Source of the DNA: Bacteroidota bacterium
Lineage (GTDB): Bacteria; Bacteroidota; Bacteroidia; Chitinophagales; Chitinophagaceae
Direction: 5' to 3'
NCBI GenBank assembly: GCA_023426425.1
Contig: JAFAAT010000234.1
Coordinates: 1-15,500, forward strand
DNA length: 15,500 nt
The translations under genes were made by a program, and so were the position numbers. The notes beneath the pieces were generated by a model that saw only the letters and a program-made list of their open reading frames with translations, ran no database searches and had not been told where the DNA came from. Positions 1 through 6,072 of this stretch are shown piece after piece; position 1 is the stretch's first letter, and every line of letters starts with the position of its first letter.

Positions 1-678
1 ACCCAGGCTGTAGGAAAGATACCTGTAGATGTGAATGCCGACGGCATTGACCTGATGGCTTTCAGTGCACACAAAATGTATGGCCCTAAAGGGGTGGGTG
101 CACTCTACGTAAGAAGAAAGAATCCACGTGTGAAGGTGACTGCCCAAATGGATGGCGGTGGCCATGAGCGCGGCATGCGTAGCGGTACTATGAATGTACC
201 CGGTATAGTAGGCTTTGGTAAGGCCTGCGAGATTGCAATGAATGAAATGGCTGCCGAAGCCACTCGCCTCAGCGCTATGCGTGACAGGCTTGAAAACGCA
301 CTGCTGGAGCTTGAAGAGTCTTATGTAAATGGCCACAAGGAACACCGCCTGCCTCACGTTTCAAATATCTCTTTTAAATACGTAGAAGGTGAAGGCCTCA
401 TGATGGGCTTTAACAAGGACATTGCCCTTTCAAGCGGCTCTGCCTGTACCTCTGCCTCCCTGGAACCTTCCTATGTGCTGAAGGCACTGGGCCTGGGCGA
501 TGACCTGGCACACAGCTCACTGCGCTTTGGACTCGGCAGGTTTACTACTGACGAGCAAATCGACTTTACCATCGACGCAATCAAAAACACAGTACTTAAA
601 CTTCGTGAGATGAGCCCTCTTTGGGAAATGTTCAAAGAAGGTGTAGATCTCGACAAAATAGAATGGGCACACCACTAA
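1..678 (+). CDS. iscS: Cysteine desulfurase IscS, 3' part (5' end outside window)
   Basis: PLP-dependent enzyme that takes sulfur from L-cysteine as a persulfide and passes it to IscU for Fe-S cluster assembly in the cytoplasm. The reading frame is open from base 1, so the N-terminal part of a roughly 400-residue protein is missing and about 225 residues are visible. The PLP-lysine motif SAHKMYGPKG is coded at 67-96 (Lys codon 73-75). The mobile-loop catalytic Cys lies in SSGSACTSAS (Cys codon 445-447). The C-terminus SPLWEMFKEGVDL...IEWAHH closely resembles the group I (IscS, not SufS/NifS) tail that contacts IscU. The GTG at 31 is an internal Val, not a start. iscU follows after 34 bases, pointing to one operon. 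Identification is very secure. Confidence 0.97.
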   Translation, partial: TQAVGKIPVDVNADGIDLMAFSAHKMYGPKGVGALYVRRKNPRVKVTAQMDGGGHERGMRSGTMNVPGIVGFGKACEIAMNEMAAEATRLSAMRDRLENALLELEESYVNGHKEHRLPHVSNISFKYVEGEGLMMGFNKDIALSSGSACTSASLEPSYVLKALGLGDDLAHSSLRFGLGRFTTDEQIDFTIDAIKNTVLKLREMSPLWEMFKEGVDLDKIEWAHH

Positions 679-712
679 GGAGTGCTCTTAAAAAACTTTA
701 ATAATAACCACT

Positions 713-1129
713 ATGGCATATTCAGAAAAAGTCATTGACCACTACCAGAATCCGAAGAATGTCGGCACGCTGGATAAAGCAAAAAACAATGTGGGTACCG
801 GTCTTGTAGGTGCTCCAGAGTGTGGAGATGTAATGCGTCTTCAGATTGAGGTGGATGAAGCGTCCGGCCTGATCAAAGACGCAAAGTTCAAAACCTTTGG
901 CTGTGGCTCTGCTATCGCATCTTCTTCACTGGCTACGGAATGGCTGAAAGGCAAATCAGTAGACCAGGCACTGGAGATCGATAACATGGACATCGTTGAA
1001 GAGCTCAACCTGCCACCGGTGAAGATTCACTGTTCGGTACTGGCTGAGGACGCCATCAAAGCAGCCATCAACGACTACCGCGTGAAGAACGGCATGCCGG
1101 CACTGGAGCTGGATGAGAAGAAGCATTAA
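713..1129 (+). CDS. iscU: Fe-S cluster assembly scaffold IscU
   Basis: Scaffold on which a [2Fe-2S] cluster is built from IscS sulfur before transfer to carriers or apoproteins. It has 138 residues, near the usual 125-130 of IscU. The three ligand cysteines are present: Cys37 in PECGDV with Asp39, Cys64 in FGCGSAIASSS, and Cys107 in KIHCSVLAEDAIKAA. The LPPVK motif at residues 100-104 is the established binding site for the HscA chaperone, which suggests that an HscA/HscB pair exists elsewhere in the genome. The start ATG at 713 gives the standard MAYSEKVIDHY N-terminus. No strong Shine-Dalgarno is visible, which is common in Bacteroidota. It lies between iscS and iscA on the same strand. Confidence 0.97.
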   Translation: MAYSEKVIDHYQNPKNVGTLDKAKNNVGTGLVGAPECGDVMRLQIEVDEASGLIKDAKFKTFGCGSAIASSSLATEWLKGKSVDQALEIDNMDIVEELNLPPVKIHCSVLAEDAIKAAINDYRVKNGMPALELDEKKH

Positions 1130-1150
1130 TAGCAGGCAGAAGGAGTATTT

Positions 1151-1477
1151 ATGATCTATATAAGTGAGAAGGCAAAAGAGAAGGTAATAGAACTAAAGCG
1201 GGAAACCGGTTTAGGTGAAGATTACTTTCTCCGTGTGAGTGTAGTGGGAGGCGGATGTTCCGGACTTTCCTACAAGCTGGATTTTGATAATGAGAGTCAG
1301 CCCAATGACCAGGTCTTTGAAGACAACGGTGTGAAGCTGGTTACAGATCTGAAGAGCTTCCTCTACCTCTGTGATACTACCCTTGATTTCTCCGACGGGC
1401 TCAATGGAAAAGGTTTCCATTTCAGCAATCCCAACGCCAGCCGTAGCTGTGGTTGCGGAGAAAGCTTTGCGGTATAA
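1151..1477 (+). CDS. iscA: A-type Fe-S carrier protein (IscA/HesB family)
   Basis: Carrier or late-acting assembly factor that receives Fe-S clusters from IscU and delivers them to target proteins. Its 108 residues match the family length. The three conserved cysteines are Cys36 in GGGCSGLSY and Cys100/Cys102 in the C-terminal SCGCGESF motif. An AGGAG at 1141-1145, five bases before the ATG, supports this start. It is the last gene of the visible isc operon, 21 bases after iscU, and a strong hairpin follows within 25 bases. No hscB, hscA or ferredoxin gene follows, unlike in the proteobacterial isc operon. Whether it is functionally IscA, ErpA or SufA cannot be told from sequence alone; operon position favours IscA. 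Confidence 0.93.
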   Translation: MIYISEKAKEKVIELKRETGLGEDYFLRVSVVGGGCSGLSYKLDFDNESQPNDQVFEDNGVKLVTDLKSFLYLCDTTLDFSDGLNGKGFHFSNPNASRSCGCGESFAV

Positions 1478-1499
1478 ACGAACTAAGAAGTACACAGTA

Positions 1500-1529
1500 A
1501 AAAAGGCTGGCGCGATCGCCAGCCTTTTT
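1500..1529. terminator. Bidirectional intrinsic terminator between iscA and the opposing gene
   Basis: A 13-bp perfect stem (1500-1512 paired with 1517-1529) with loop CGAT, flanked by an A-run on the left and a T-run on the right, so it can terminate transcription from both sides. It lies 22 bases after the iscA stop and 3 bases before the stop codon of the minus-strand gene, so it probably serves both convergent units. Confidence 0.9.
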
Positions 1530-1532
1530 AGT

Positions 1533-1946
1533 TTACGGGTTTGAAACTCCTCCGTCGTTAGGAGGAATAGGGTGAGAGGTATTTAAATACCTGATGTTTC
1601 TTTGTTTGTTATCAGCAGGTCCGTCATACTGCATGGCGGGGTTGCCATTGTAAGGATCGTTCATGTTGTCATAGGTTACACGTATGCGACCACGGTTGAT
1701 AGTGTTGCCTGTGTTTGTGCGCTGTCCCATGTGTACCGTAGTAGTCTCCATTTCCACGAAAGTTTCTGCTGAAACTTCAGTAGTACGGCCGATATCCTGT
1801 TTTACACCTGAATTACAAATCTGGTATTTGCCATCTATCAGACAAACCGGGTAGTTCTTTGCAAACTTGCTGTTTGCTGATGATTGTGCGCTTGCACCAG
1901 TGAAGGTGAGGCCAATAACTGCCAGCGCTAATAGTATCCGTTTCAT
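1533..1946 (-). CDS. Small exported protein of unknown function (secreted protein 1)
   Basis: A 137-residue protein I do not recognise. The N-terminus MKRILLALAVIGLTFTGASAQ is a typical Sec signal peptide with likely cleavage after ASA (residue 20); there is no lipobox. The mature part has two cysteines (35 and 44, in PVCLIDGKYQIC) that could form a disulfide, a Thr/Glu-rich stretch (TEVSAETFVEMETTTVHMG), and a C-terminal half rich in Asn, Asp, Gly and Pro. On the minus strand the start is preceded by GGAACT directly before the ATG, with an A-run and AGGA upstream as a possible ribosome site. It is the most downstream of three similar-sized exported proteins on this strand and shares a terminator with iscA. 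Export is well supported; the function is unknown. Confidence 0.75.
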   Translation of the reverse strand: MKRILLALAVIGLTFTGASAQSSANSKFAKNYPVCLIDGKYQICNSGVKQDIGRTTEVSAETFVEMETTTVHMGQRTNTGNTINRGRIRVTYDNMNDPYNGNPAMQYDGPADNKQRNIRYLNTSHPIPPNDGGVSNP

Positions 1947-2041
1947 AGTTCCTTTTTTTAGTTCATCCTTTAATTCGTTCCTACCTGTATAGAGGTCAAT
2001 ACTGTGCCACCCGTGGCGGTTTTGTGCTAAAGCAGTGTTAA

Positions 2042-2398
2042 TTACCTCTTGCCTCGTTCCGGGCGGGTTCCACCTACCTGCCTCACGGGTATGTAGCCAT
2101 TGTAAATGATGGTGGAAGGTGCGCCGGGACCTTCGTGCATTTCCCGGTTGATGGGATTGCTATAGCCTGGCCGGTGGTAAAATCCATTGCCAACTGGAGT
2201 CCTGTTTTGAAGCACATTGTCTTTATTGTAGAAATGACTGTTGTTCTGGTACATTTCCCGGCCCTGCTGACCGTGCTCTTCATACACCTCGTATGTGGTC
2301 ATCGGAGGATTGTATTCATACAGGATCGGTCGCTCCTGTTGTGCAATGGCAATGGCTGGACAGGCCAGCATCAACATTAGAAAATATATCCGTTTCAT
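2042..2398 (-). CDS. Small exported protein of unknown function (secreted protein 2)
   Basis: A 118-residue protein I do not recognise. MKRIYFLMLMLACPAIAIAQ looks like a Sec signal peptide cleaved after AIA (residue 19). Cys13 lies inside the hydrophobic core and does not form a convincing lipobox. The mature part is rich in Tyr, Asn, Pro, Gly and Glu (for example YEYNPPMTTYEVYEEHG), has no cysteine and a basic tail (GGTRPERGKR), and looks largely unstructured. It starts MKRI like its downstream neighbour, 95 bases away, but the mature sequences show no clear alignment by eye. A hairpin terminator lies upstream, between it and the third protein, so it probably has its own promoter; I could not identify one. 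Confidence 0.7.
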   Translation of the reverse strand: MKRIYFLMLMLACPAIAIAQQERPILYEYNPPMTTYEVYEEHGQQGREMYQNNSHFYNKDNVLQNRTPVGNGFYHRPGYSNPINREMHEGPGAPSTIIYNGYIPVRQVGGTRPERGKR

Positions 2399-2448
2399 AA
2401 AATCGTGTTTGTAGTTGAATAGGAGTGAAAACCATGCCCCAGAAGCGA

Positions 2449-2483
2449 AAAAAAGAGCCGGAAACTGGTTCCGGCTCTTTTTT
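2449..2483 (-). terminator. Intrinsic terminator after secreted protein 3 gene
   Basis: A stem of 15 bp (2449-2463 with 2469-2483) around a 5-base loop, with GAGCCGGAA/TTCCGGCTC at its core and A/T runs at both ends. It lies 19 bases after the stop of the minus-strand gene at 2502-3038 and before the start of the next minus-strand gene, so the two small genes are probably separate transcripts. The symmetry would also allow activity on the plus strand. Confidence 0.88.
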
Positions 2484-2501
2484 AACTTTCAGATTATCAG
2501 G

Positions 2502-3038
2502 TTATTTCCACGGGTGTGGGTCGGTCAATGTACCGGATCCACAGCCAAGACAGTGACCATTGTTTTTGGTCGTGTCATATGGAACTGACCTGTACGGGAG
2601 TACGTCGGTTTCGATTGTTGCGGGGGTATAATTTGGACCCTCAGTACGGATTACGTTACCGCTAAACTGCTGCATTTCATTCATTTGCAGACCGTTTTGG
2701 TCGTCATTATTTATGGCAGGATTATCTTCATGGTCCAAACCCTGACTACCAATCTGGTGGTGGTCCTGGAGGGAATTCACCTGGCGATTGCCCTGGAACT
2801 CCTGGGTCTCGTTCATCTGAAGGCTTTGGTTCTGATATTCAATCAGTTCCTCGGTCTCCTGGTTGTTGAGGCCACTGTTTAATCTAACCCTTGTATTGTC
2901 GACGTCGGTACGTGCACCGCGGCGTTCCATTTCATAGATCCTGTTCGTTCGAAGATCTGAATTATAGTTCCTATTCGTCTGCGCCTGCAGCGAGAGCCCC
3001 GCTCCAAAAACCGCAAGCATTAATATCATCTTTTTCAT
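2502..3038 (-). CDS. Small exported Asn/Gln-rich protein with internal repeat and C-terminal CxxC (secreted protein 3)
   Basis: A 178-residue protein I do not recognise. I chose the ATG at 3036-3038 rather than the longer frame beginning at 3089 because it places the signal peptide MKKMILMLAVFGAGLSLQAQ at the very N-terminus and because the bases before it (GGAACT) match those before secreted protein 1. The mature chain is strongly hydrophilic and rich in Asn, Gln and Glu. It contains two copies of a motif, LQMNETQEFQGN (residues 73-84) and LQMNEMQQFSGN (117-128). The tail GHCLGCGSGTLTDPHPWK has its only two cysteines in a CxxC (163 and 166), which could form a disulfide or bind metal. A terminator follows the gene. 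Function is unknown; export is likely. Confidence 0.72.
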   Translation of the reverse strand: MKKMILMLAVFGAGLSLQAQTNRNYNSDLRTNRIYEMERRGARTDVDNTRVRLNSGLNNQETEELIEYQNQSLQMNETQEFQGNRQVNSLQDHHQIGSQGLDHEDNPAINNDDQNGLQMNEMQQFSGNVIRTEGPNYTPATIETDVLPYRSVPYDTTKNNGHCLGCGSGTLTDPHPWK

Positions 3039-3148
3039 AGTTCCGGTCTTTTGTACCCTAAGGGATGAAAAACCATACCTATGGCGCACACAATCACTTA
3101 AGTATCTGTTAAATGGATTTGCTCTGTCTATATCGATATTGCAGCTTC

Positions 3149-3182
3149 TTTAGCGGTAAAAACTAATTATTAAGTAATTTTG
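3149..3182 (+). promoter_or_regulatory. Putative Bacteroidota-type promoter of the nfu gene
   Basis: TAATTTTG at 3175-3182 is an exact match to the TAnnTTTG -7 consensus of Bacteroidota primary sigma factor promoters. A TTTA at 3149-3152 lies 22 bases upstream, close to the TTTG -33 element (one mismatch). Transcription would begin near 3188, so the downstream gene cannot start at the TTG at 3180, which lies inside the -7 element. Confidence 0.55.
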
Positions 3183-3197
3183 TACAAAGCCATCGAT

Positions 3198-3791
3198 ATG
3201 TTGAAGACAGGAAATACCATCGTGAGTATCTATACAGAAATGACCCCGAACCCGGAGACTATGAAGTTCGTGGCGAACAAGCTTCTGTATCCCGGAAAAA
3301 GCATTGATTTTCCGGACGAATCGAGTGCTGCTCCTTCACCGCTGGCAAAAGAGTTGTTTGCCTTCCCATTTATTCGTGCGGTATTTATAGCAAGCAACTT
3401 TGTGACACTGACCAAAACTCCTGATGCCGAGTGGGACGATGTGATTCCGACAGTCAGGGAGTTTCTGAAGCAATACCTCCAGGATGGTAAGGTGGTCATT
3501 AATGAAGATGAAATTGTAGCAAGACCCGTTGCATCAAATGATGTACACGCAGATGATACAGATGTGGTGAAGAGAATTAAGGAACTGCTGGAAAACTATG
3601 TGAAGCCAGCTGTGGAAATGGATGGCGGTGCAATAAGCTTCCGTGGATATGAAGATGGTGTGGTGAAGCTGATGATGCAGGGCTCCTGCTCAGGTTGTCC
3701 TTCGTCAATGATCACGCTGAAGGCAGGTATTGAAGGAATGATGAAGCGGATGATACCAGAAGTGAAAGAAGTAGTGGCTGAAGCAGAGTAA
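3198..3791 (+). CDS. NifU-family Fe-S cluster carrier, Nfu type (Nfu_N plus NifU C-terminal domain)
   Basis: Carrier that delivers Fe-S clusters to client proteins. From the ATG at 3198 it has 197 residues. An Nfu_N-type domain covers about residues 10-100 (begins IYTEMTPNPETMKFVANK, includes LFAFPFIRAVFIASNFVTLTK). A variable linker follows, and then a NifU-like C-terminal domain from about 120 on (KRIKELLENYVKPAVEMDGG) with the cluster-binding CxxC in MQGSCSGCPSSM (Cys164, Cys167). The frame extends to a TTG at 3180, but that codon overlaps the likely promoter. An ATG at 3240 (MTPNPETMK) is a possible shorter start, though the residues before it look family-like. It lies near the isc operon but is transcribed separately, with its own terminator. 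Confidence 0.9.
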   Translation: MLKTGNTIVSIYTEMTPNPETMKFVANKLLYPGKSIDFPDESSAAPSPLAKELFAFPFIRAVFIASNFVTLTKTPDAEWDDVIPTVREFLKQYLQDGKVVINEDEIVARPVASNDVHADDTDVVKRIKELLENYVKPAVEMDGGAISFRGYEDGVVKLMMQGSCSGCPSSMITLKAGIEGMMKRMIPEVKEVVAEAE

Positions 3792-3813
3792 AACGAAGTG
3801 CTGAAGAATATTT

Positions 3814-3846
3814 AAAAGAGGCTGTCCTGGTGGGTCAGCCTTTTTT
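3814..3846 (+). terminator. Intrinsic terminator after the nfu gene
   Basis: AGGCTG (3819-3824) pairs with CAGCCT (3836-3841), extended outward by an A-run against the following T-run with one G-T pair, and inward by CC/GG past one mismatch. Six T follow the stem. It lies 22 bases after the nfu stop codon. Confidence 0.8.
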
Positions 3847-4007
3847 ATTAGGCTGAAGGGGAGGTACAGACTCAGGGTGTGGTAGATTGAAGGGAAGCCT
3901 TGGTTCGAGTTGATTGAGAGGCAGGGAATTGGTGATGGTGCAATGTGACTAAGGTGACGCAGTCAATGAAAATACTTGTCGATGTCAGGTCGCCATCCCG
4001 GTGCCTA

Positions 4008-4062
4008 TATGGAGTTGATATGGAGTTGGTATGGAGGGCCTATAGACCTGGTATGGAACGGG
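4008..4062 (+). repeat. Five 11-bp tandem repeats, unit TATGGAGTTGG
   Basis: Five contiguous units of exactly 11 bases: TATGGAGTTGA (4008), TATGGAGTTGG (4019), TATGGAGGGCC (4030), TATAGACCTGG (4041) and TATGGAACGGG (4052). The first two differ by one base and later units diverge but keep the TATRGA start. The 11-bp period is not a multiple of three, so it does not fit a repeated peptide, and it is close to one DNA helical turn. Confidence 0.8.
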
Positions 4063-4078
4063 CTGTTATTTTTCGATT

Positions 4079-4100
4079 GGGATTTTTTGCAAAAAATCCC
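4079..4100. repeat. Perfect 22-bp palindrome
   Basis: GGGATTTTTT, then GC at the centre, then the exact reverse complement of the first arm: 10 bp per arm with no mismatch. An 8-base ATTGGGAT at 4076-4083 overlaps the left arm and has its reverse complement at 4125-4132, giving an alternative longer pairing. It could be a protein-binding site or part of an RNA fold; there is no T-run after it to make it a terminator. Confidence 0.8.
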
Positions 4101-4151
4101 GGGGATCAGAAGGAAAAGAAGGTGATCCCAATGAGGGGAGACTATTAATAC

Positions 4152-4188
4152 TGCCTTTCCCAAAAAGGTAACCCGGCGGGTTAAGGCA
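4152..4188. repeat. Nested inverted repeats (two-part stem)
   Basis: An inner hairpin TAACCC (4169-4174), loop GGC, GGGTTA (4178-4183) is enclosed by TGCCTT (4152-4157) and AAGGCA (4183-4188), which share one base with the inner arm. It lies just beyond the clpP terminator on that gene's downstream side. Confidence 0.5.
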
Positions 4189-4190
4189 AA

Positions 4191-4225
4191 AAATAAAAGA
4201 GGCTGCTCTTGTGTTGGCAGCCTCT
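4191..4225 (-). terminator. Intrinsic terminator of clpP
   Basis: Stem AGAGGCTGC (4198-4206) with GCAGCCTCT (4217-4225), 9 bp around a 10-base loop. On the minus strand the stem is followed by TTTATTTTTT (complement of 4189-4198). It lies 9 bases after the clpP stop codon. Confidence 0.88.
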
Positions 4226-4233
4226 GTTTTAGC

Positions 4234-4947
4234 TTATTTGGTTTCGTTGTCGTTGTTGATCACTTTTCTGGGATTTCTTTCCAGCACTTCGTCAACCATA
4301 CCATAATCCTTGGCTTCCTGGGCTGTCATCCAGTAATCGCGATCACTGTCTTTCTCAACCTTATTGAATTTCTGGCCCGTGTGGTAAGCAATGATTTCGT
4401 ACAGTTCTTTCTTCAGCTTACCGATCTCTCTTGCGGTGATCTCGATATCGCTGGCCTGTCCTTCAGCACCACCCAGTGGCTGGTGAATCATCACACGGCT
4501 ATGTTTTAGCGCGGTACGCTTGCCTTTGGTGCCTGCGCACATTAGCACCGCAGCCATGGATGCAGCGATACCGGTACAGATAGTAGACACTTCAGGATTG
4601 ATGATCTGCATGGTATCATAGATACCCAGGCCTGCATAGACACTTCCGCCGGGGCTGTTGATATACATCTGCACATCGCGGTTGCGGTCAGTGCTTTCCA
4701 GGAACAACAGTTGCGCTGTGACGATATTGGCTACCTGATCATTGATTGCTTCACCCATGAAAATGATCCGGTCCATCATAAGTCTTGAAAAAACGTCCAT
4801 CTGTGCGACGTTGAGGGGGCGCTCTTCAATGATGTATGGCGTAAGCGCCATTGGTCCTTTCATCATTGAGGAGTTGTAACTGTCGAGCGTTAAGCTACTA
4901 ATGCCATGATGCTTGATGGCATATTTGCGGAATTCGTTTGAATGCAT
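4234..4947 (-). CDS. clpP: ATP-dependent Clp protease proteolytic subunit ClpP
   Basis: Cytoplasmic serine peptidase that forms a double-heptamer barrel and degrades proteins fed in by a Clp ATPase such as ClpX. It has 237 residues. The catalytic triad is visible: Ser130 in GIAASMAAVL, His155 in MIHQPLGG and Asp204 in SDRDYW. The spacings of 25 and 49 residues equal those in E. coli ClpP. The oligomer and substrate region MYINSPGGSVYAGLGIYDTMQ (94-114) is intact. The N-terminal extension of some 30 residues before the conserved core is longer than in E. coli, so a shorter start is possible. No clpX or tig gene is adjacent in the window. It diverges from the GSCFA gene. Confidence 0.96.
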   Translation of the reverse strand: MHSNEFRKYAIKHHGISSLTLDSYNSSMMKGPMALTPYIIEERPLNVAQMDVFSRLMMDRIIFMGEAINDQVANIVTAQLLFLESTDRNRDVQMYINSPGGSVYAGLGIYDTMQIINPEVSTICTGIAASMAAVLMCAGTKGKRTALKHSRVMIHQPLGGAEGQASDIEITAREIGKLKKELYEIIAYHTGQKFNKVEKDSDRDYWMTAQEAKDYGMVDEVLERNPRKVINNDNETK

Positions 4948-5012
4948 AAAGTGTATTTTTGAATTCGGGATTTAAAGTTGGGTAAAACAATTTTAAATCC
5001 ACAATAAATTTA

Positions 5013-5027
5013 GTGCCATATCGGCAC
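5013..5027. promoter_or_regulatory. Small inverted repeat between divergent clpP and GSCFA genes
   Basis: GTGCC (5013-5017) and GGCAC (5023-5027) form a 5-bp dyad around ATATC, in the 153-base region between two divergent starts. It could be an operator, but a 5-bp dyad can arise by chance and I see no second copy. Confidence 0.2.
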
Positions 5028-5100
5028 AGCTTTAGACAATAAGGCAAGCAGGCAAAAGAACTCTTTATTCTCAGCCAGTTTAATAGAAAAGCAGAACCTA

Positions 5101-6072
5101 ATGCGTCTTACGCTCGATCTTGAAATACCTGCACTTCCTGAGCCTGTTGCATATAGCGATAAATTGCTACTGACGGGTTCCTGCTTCACGGAGCATATAG
5201 CAGAAAGATTGTCACAACATAAGTTCCGGGTTTTGTCAAATCCCCATGGAATTCTTTTTAACCCCCTGAGTGTTGCGTTTAGTCTCGACAGCTATGTAGT
5301 GGAGAAGAAGTATGTACATGAAGATCTTTTCCAGCTCAATGAGCTTTGGAATAGCTGGGACCATCACACCAGGTTTTCGGATATAGATGCCACTGCTGCA
5401 CTTGAGCGAATCAATCAATCACAGACACAGGCGGCAAGGATGGTGCGGGAGGCTGGCTGGATCATGATCACTTTGGGATCGGCTTTTCAGTACCGCCTGA
5501 AGGATAGCGGAAGGCCGGTAGCCAATAATCATAGAGCGCCTGCGCAGTGGTTTGAAAAAGATTTGCTTTCCATCGGCACCATCGTGGAGGCCCTGTCTGC
5601 TACCATCAGCAGCATTCAGGGTCTTAACCCGAAGGCAAAGTTCCTGTTTACGATAAGCCCGGTGCGGCATATAAGGGATGGGGTGATAGACAACAACAGG
5701 AGCAAGGCCAGGCTGATAGAGGCCGTGCATGAATTGTGTGCTGCTTTTTCAAAAGTCTATTATTTCCCGGCCTATGAACTGGTCATCGATGTGCTGCGCG
5801 ACTACAGGTTTTATGATGTGGACTTTGTACATCCCAACTACCTGGCAACGCAAGTGGTGTGGGAGCGTTTTGCCGCGGCCTGTATTGACCCACGGGAAAA
5901 AATGCTGATGGAACAGGTGCAGGAGATCATGACTGCGCGCAGTCACAGACCAAGGTTTCCGGGCACAGAGGCACACCAGAAATTCAGAGAACGCTATAGG
6001 GAAAAGATTCGCGGCCTGATGGAGGAGCACCCCGGAATAGATCTGAGCGAGGAGCTGAAGTATTTTTCCTAG
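5101..6072 (+). CDS. GSCFA-domain protein
   Basis: A 323-residue protein of the GSCFA family, common in Bacteroidota and thought to belong to the SGNH-hydrolase-like group; its substrate is not established. The defining motif GSCF is at residues 26-29 (LLLTGSCFTEHIAERL). It is followed by NPHGILFNP (47-55), ITLGSAF (123-129), SPVRH (186-190) and DFVHPNYLA (241-249), spaced like SGNH blocks, so Ser27 (or Cys28) and His244 are candidate active residues. This is inferred from the family pattern. There is no signal peptide or membrane segment, so it is probably cytoplasmic. The ATG at 5101 gives the expected N-terminus. The gene ends in a 4-base overlap with the convergent bactofilin gene and has no terminator between. 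Confidence 0.88.
   Translation: MRLTLDLEIPALPEPVAYSDKLLLTGSCFTEHIAERLSQHKFRVLSNPHGILFNPLSVAFSLDSYVVEKKYVHEDLFQLNELWNSWDHHTRFSDIDATAALERINQSQTQAARMVREAGWIMITLGSAFQYRLKDSGRPVANNHRAPAQWFEKDLLSIGTIVEALSATISSIQGLNPKAKFLFTISPVRHIRDGVIDNNRSKARLIEAVHELCAAFSKVYYFPAYELVIDVLRDYRFYDVDFVHPNYLATQVVWERFAAACIDPREKMLMEQVQEIMTARSHRPRFPGTEAHQKFRERYREKIRGLMEEHPGIDLSEELKYFS

Larger units (their letters stand above)
3847..4197. other. Gene-free intergenic region with tandem and inverted repeats
   Basis: About 350 bases between the nfu and clpP terminators with no convincing gene. A 67-codon open frame at 3945-4148 is probably not coding: an 11-bp tandem repeat runs through it, and the product resembles nothing I know. 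The 5' half (to about 4000) shows no feature I can name. The 3' half holds the 11-bp repeat array, a 22-bp palindrome and a small two-arm hairpin, each listed separately. It may be a decayed repeat element or a structured RNA; the sequence does not decide. Confidence 0.5.

Noticed and set aside
1512..1519. GCGATCGC octamer resembling the cyanobacterial HIP1 repeat
   Set aside because: It is a single copy that results from the symmetric tip of the terminator hairpin; there is no array.
3039..3089. Upstream extension of secreted protein 3 to a start at 3089
   Set aside because: It would bury the signal peptide behind 17 polar residues, while the internal ATG at 3038 has the same upstream context as secreted protein 1.
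3898..3930. GGTTCGAGT resembling a tRNA T-loop
   Set aside because: The flanking bases do not pair into a 5-bp T-stem, and no anticodon or acceptor arm can be built around it.
3945..4148. A 67-codon open frame between nfu and clpP
   Set aside because: It has no recognisable domain, and an 11-bp tandem repeat, whose period is not a multiple of three, runs through it. No ribosome site or promoter match was seen.
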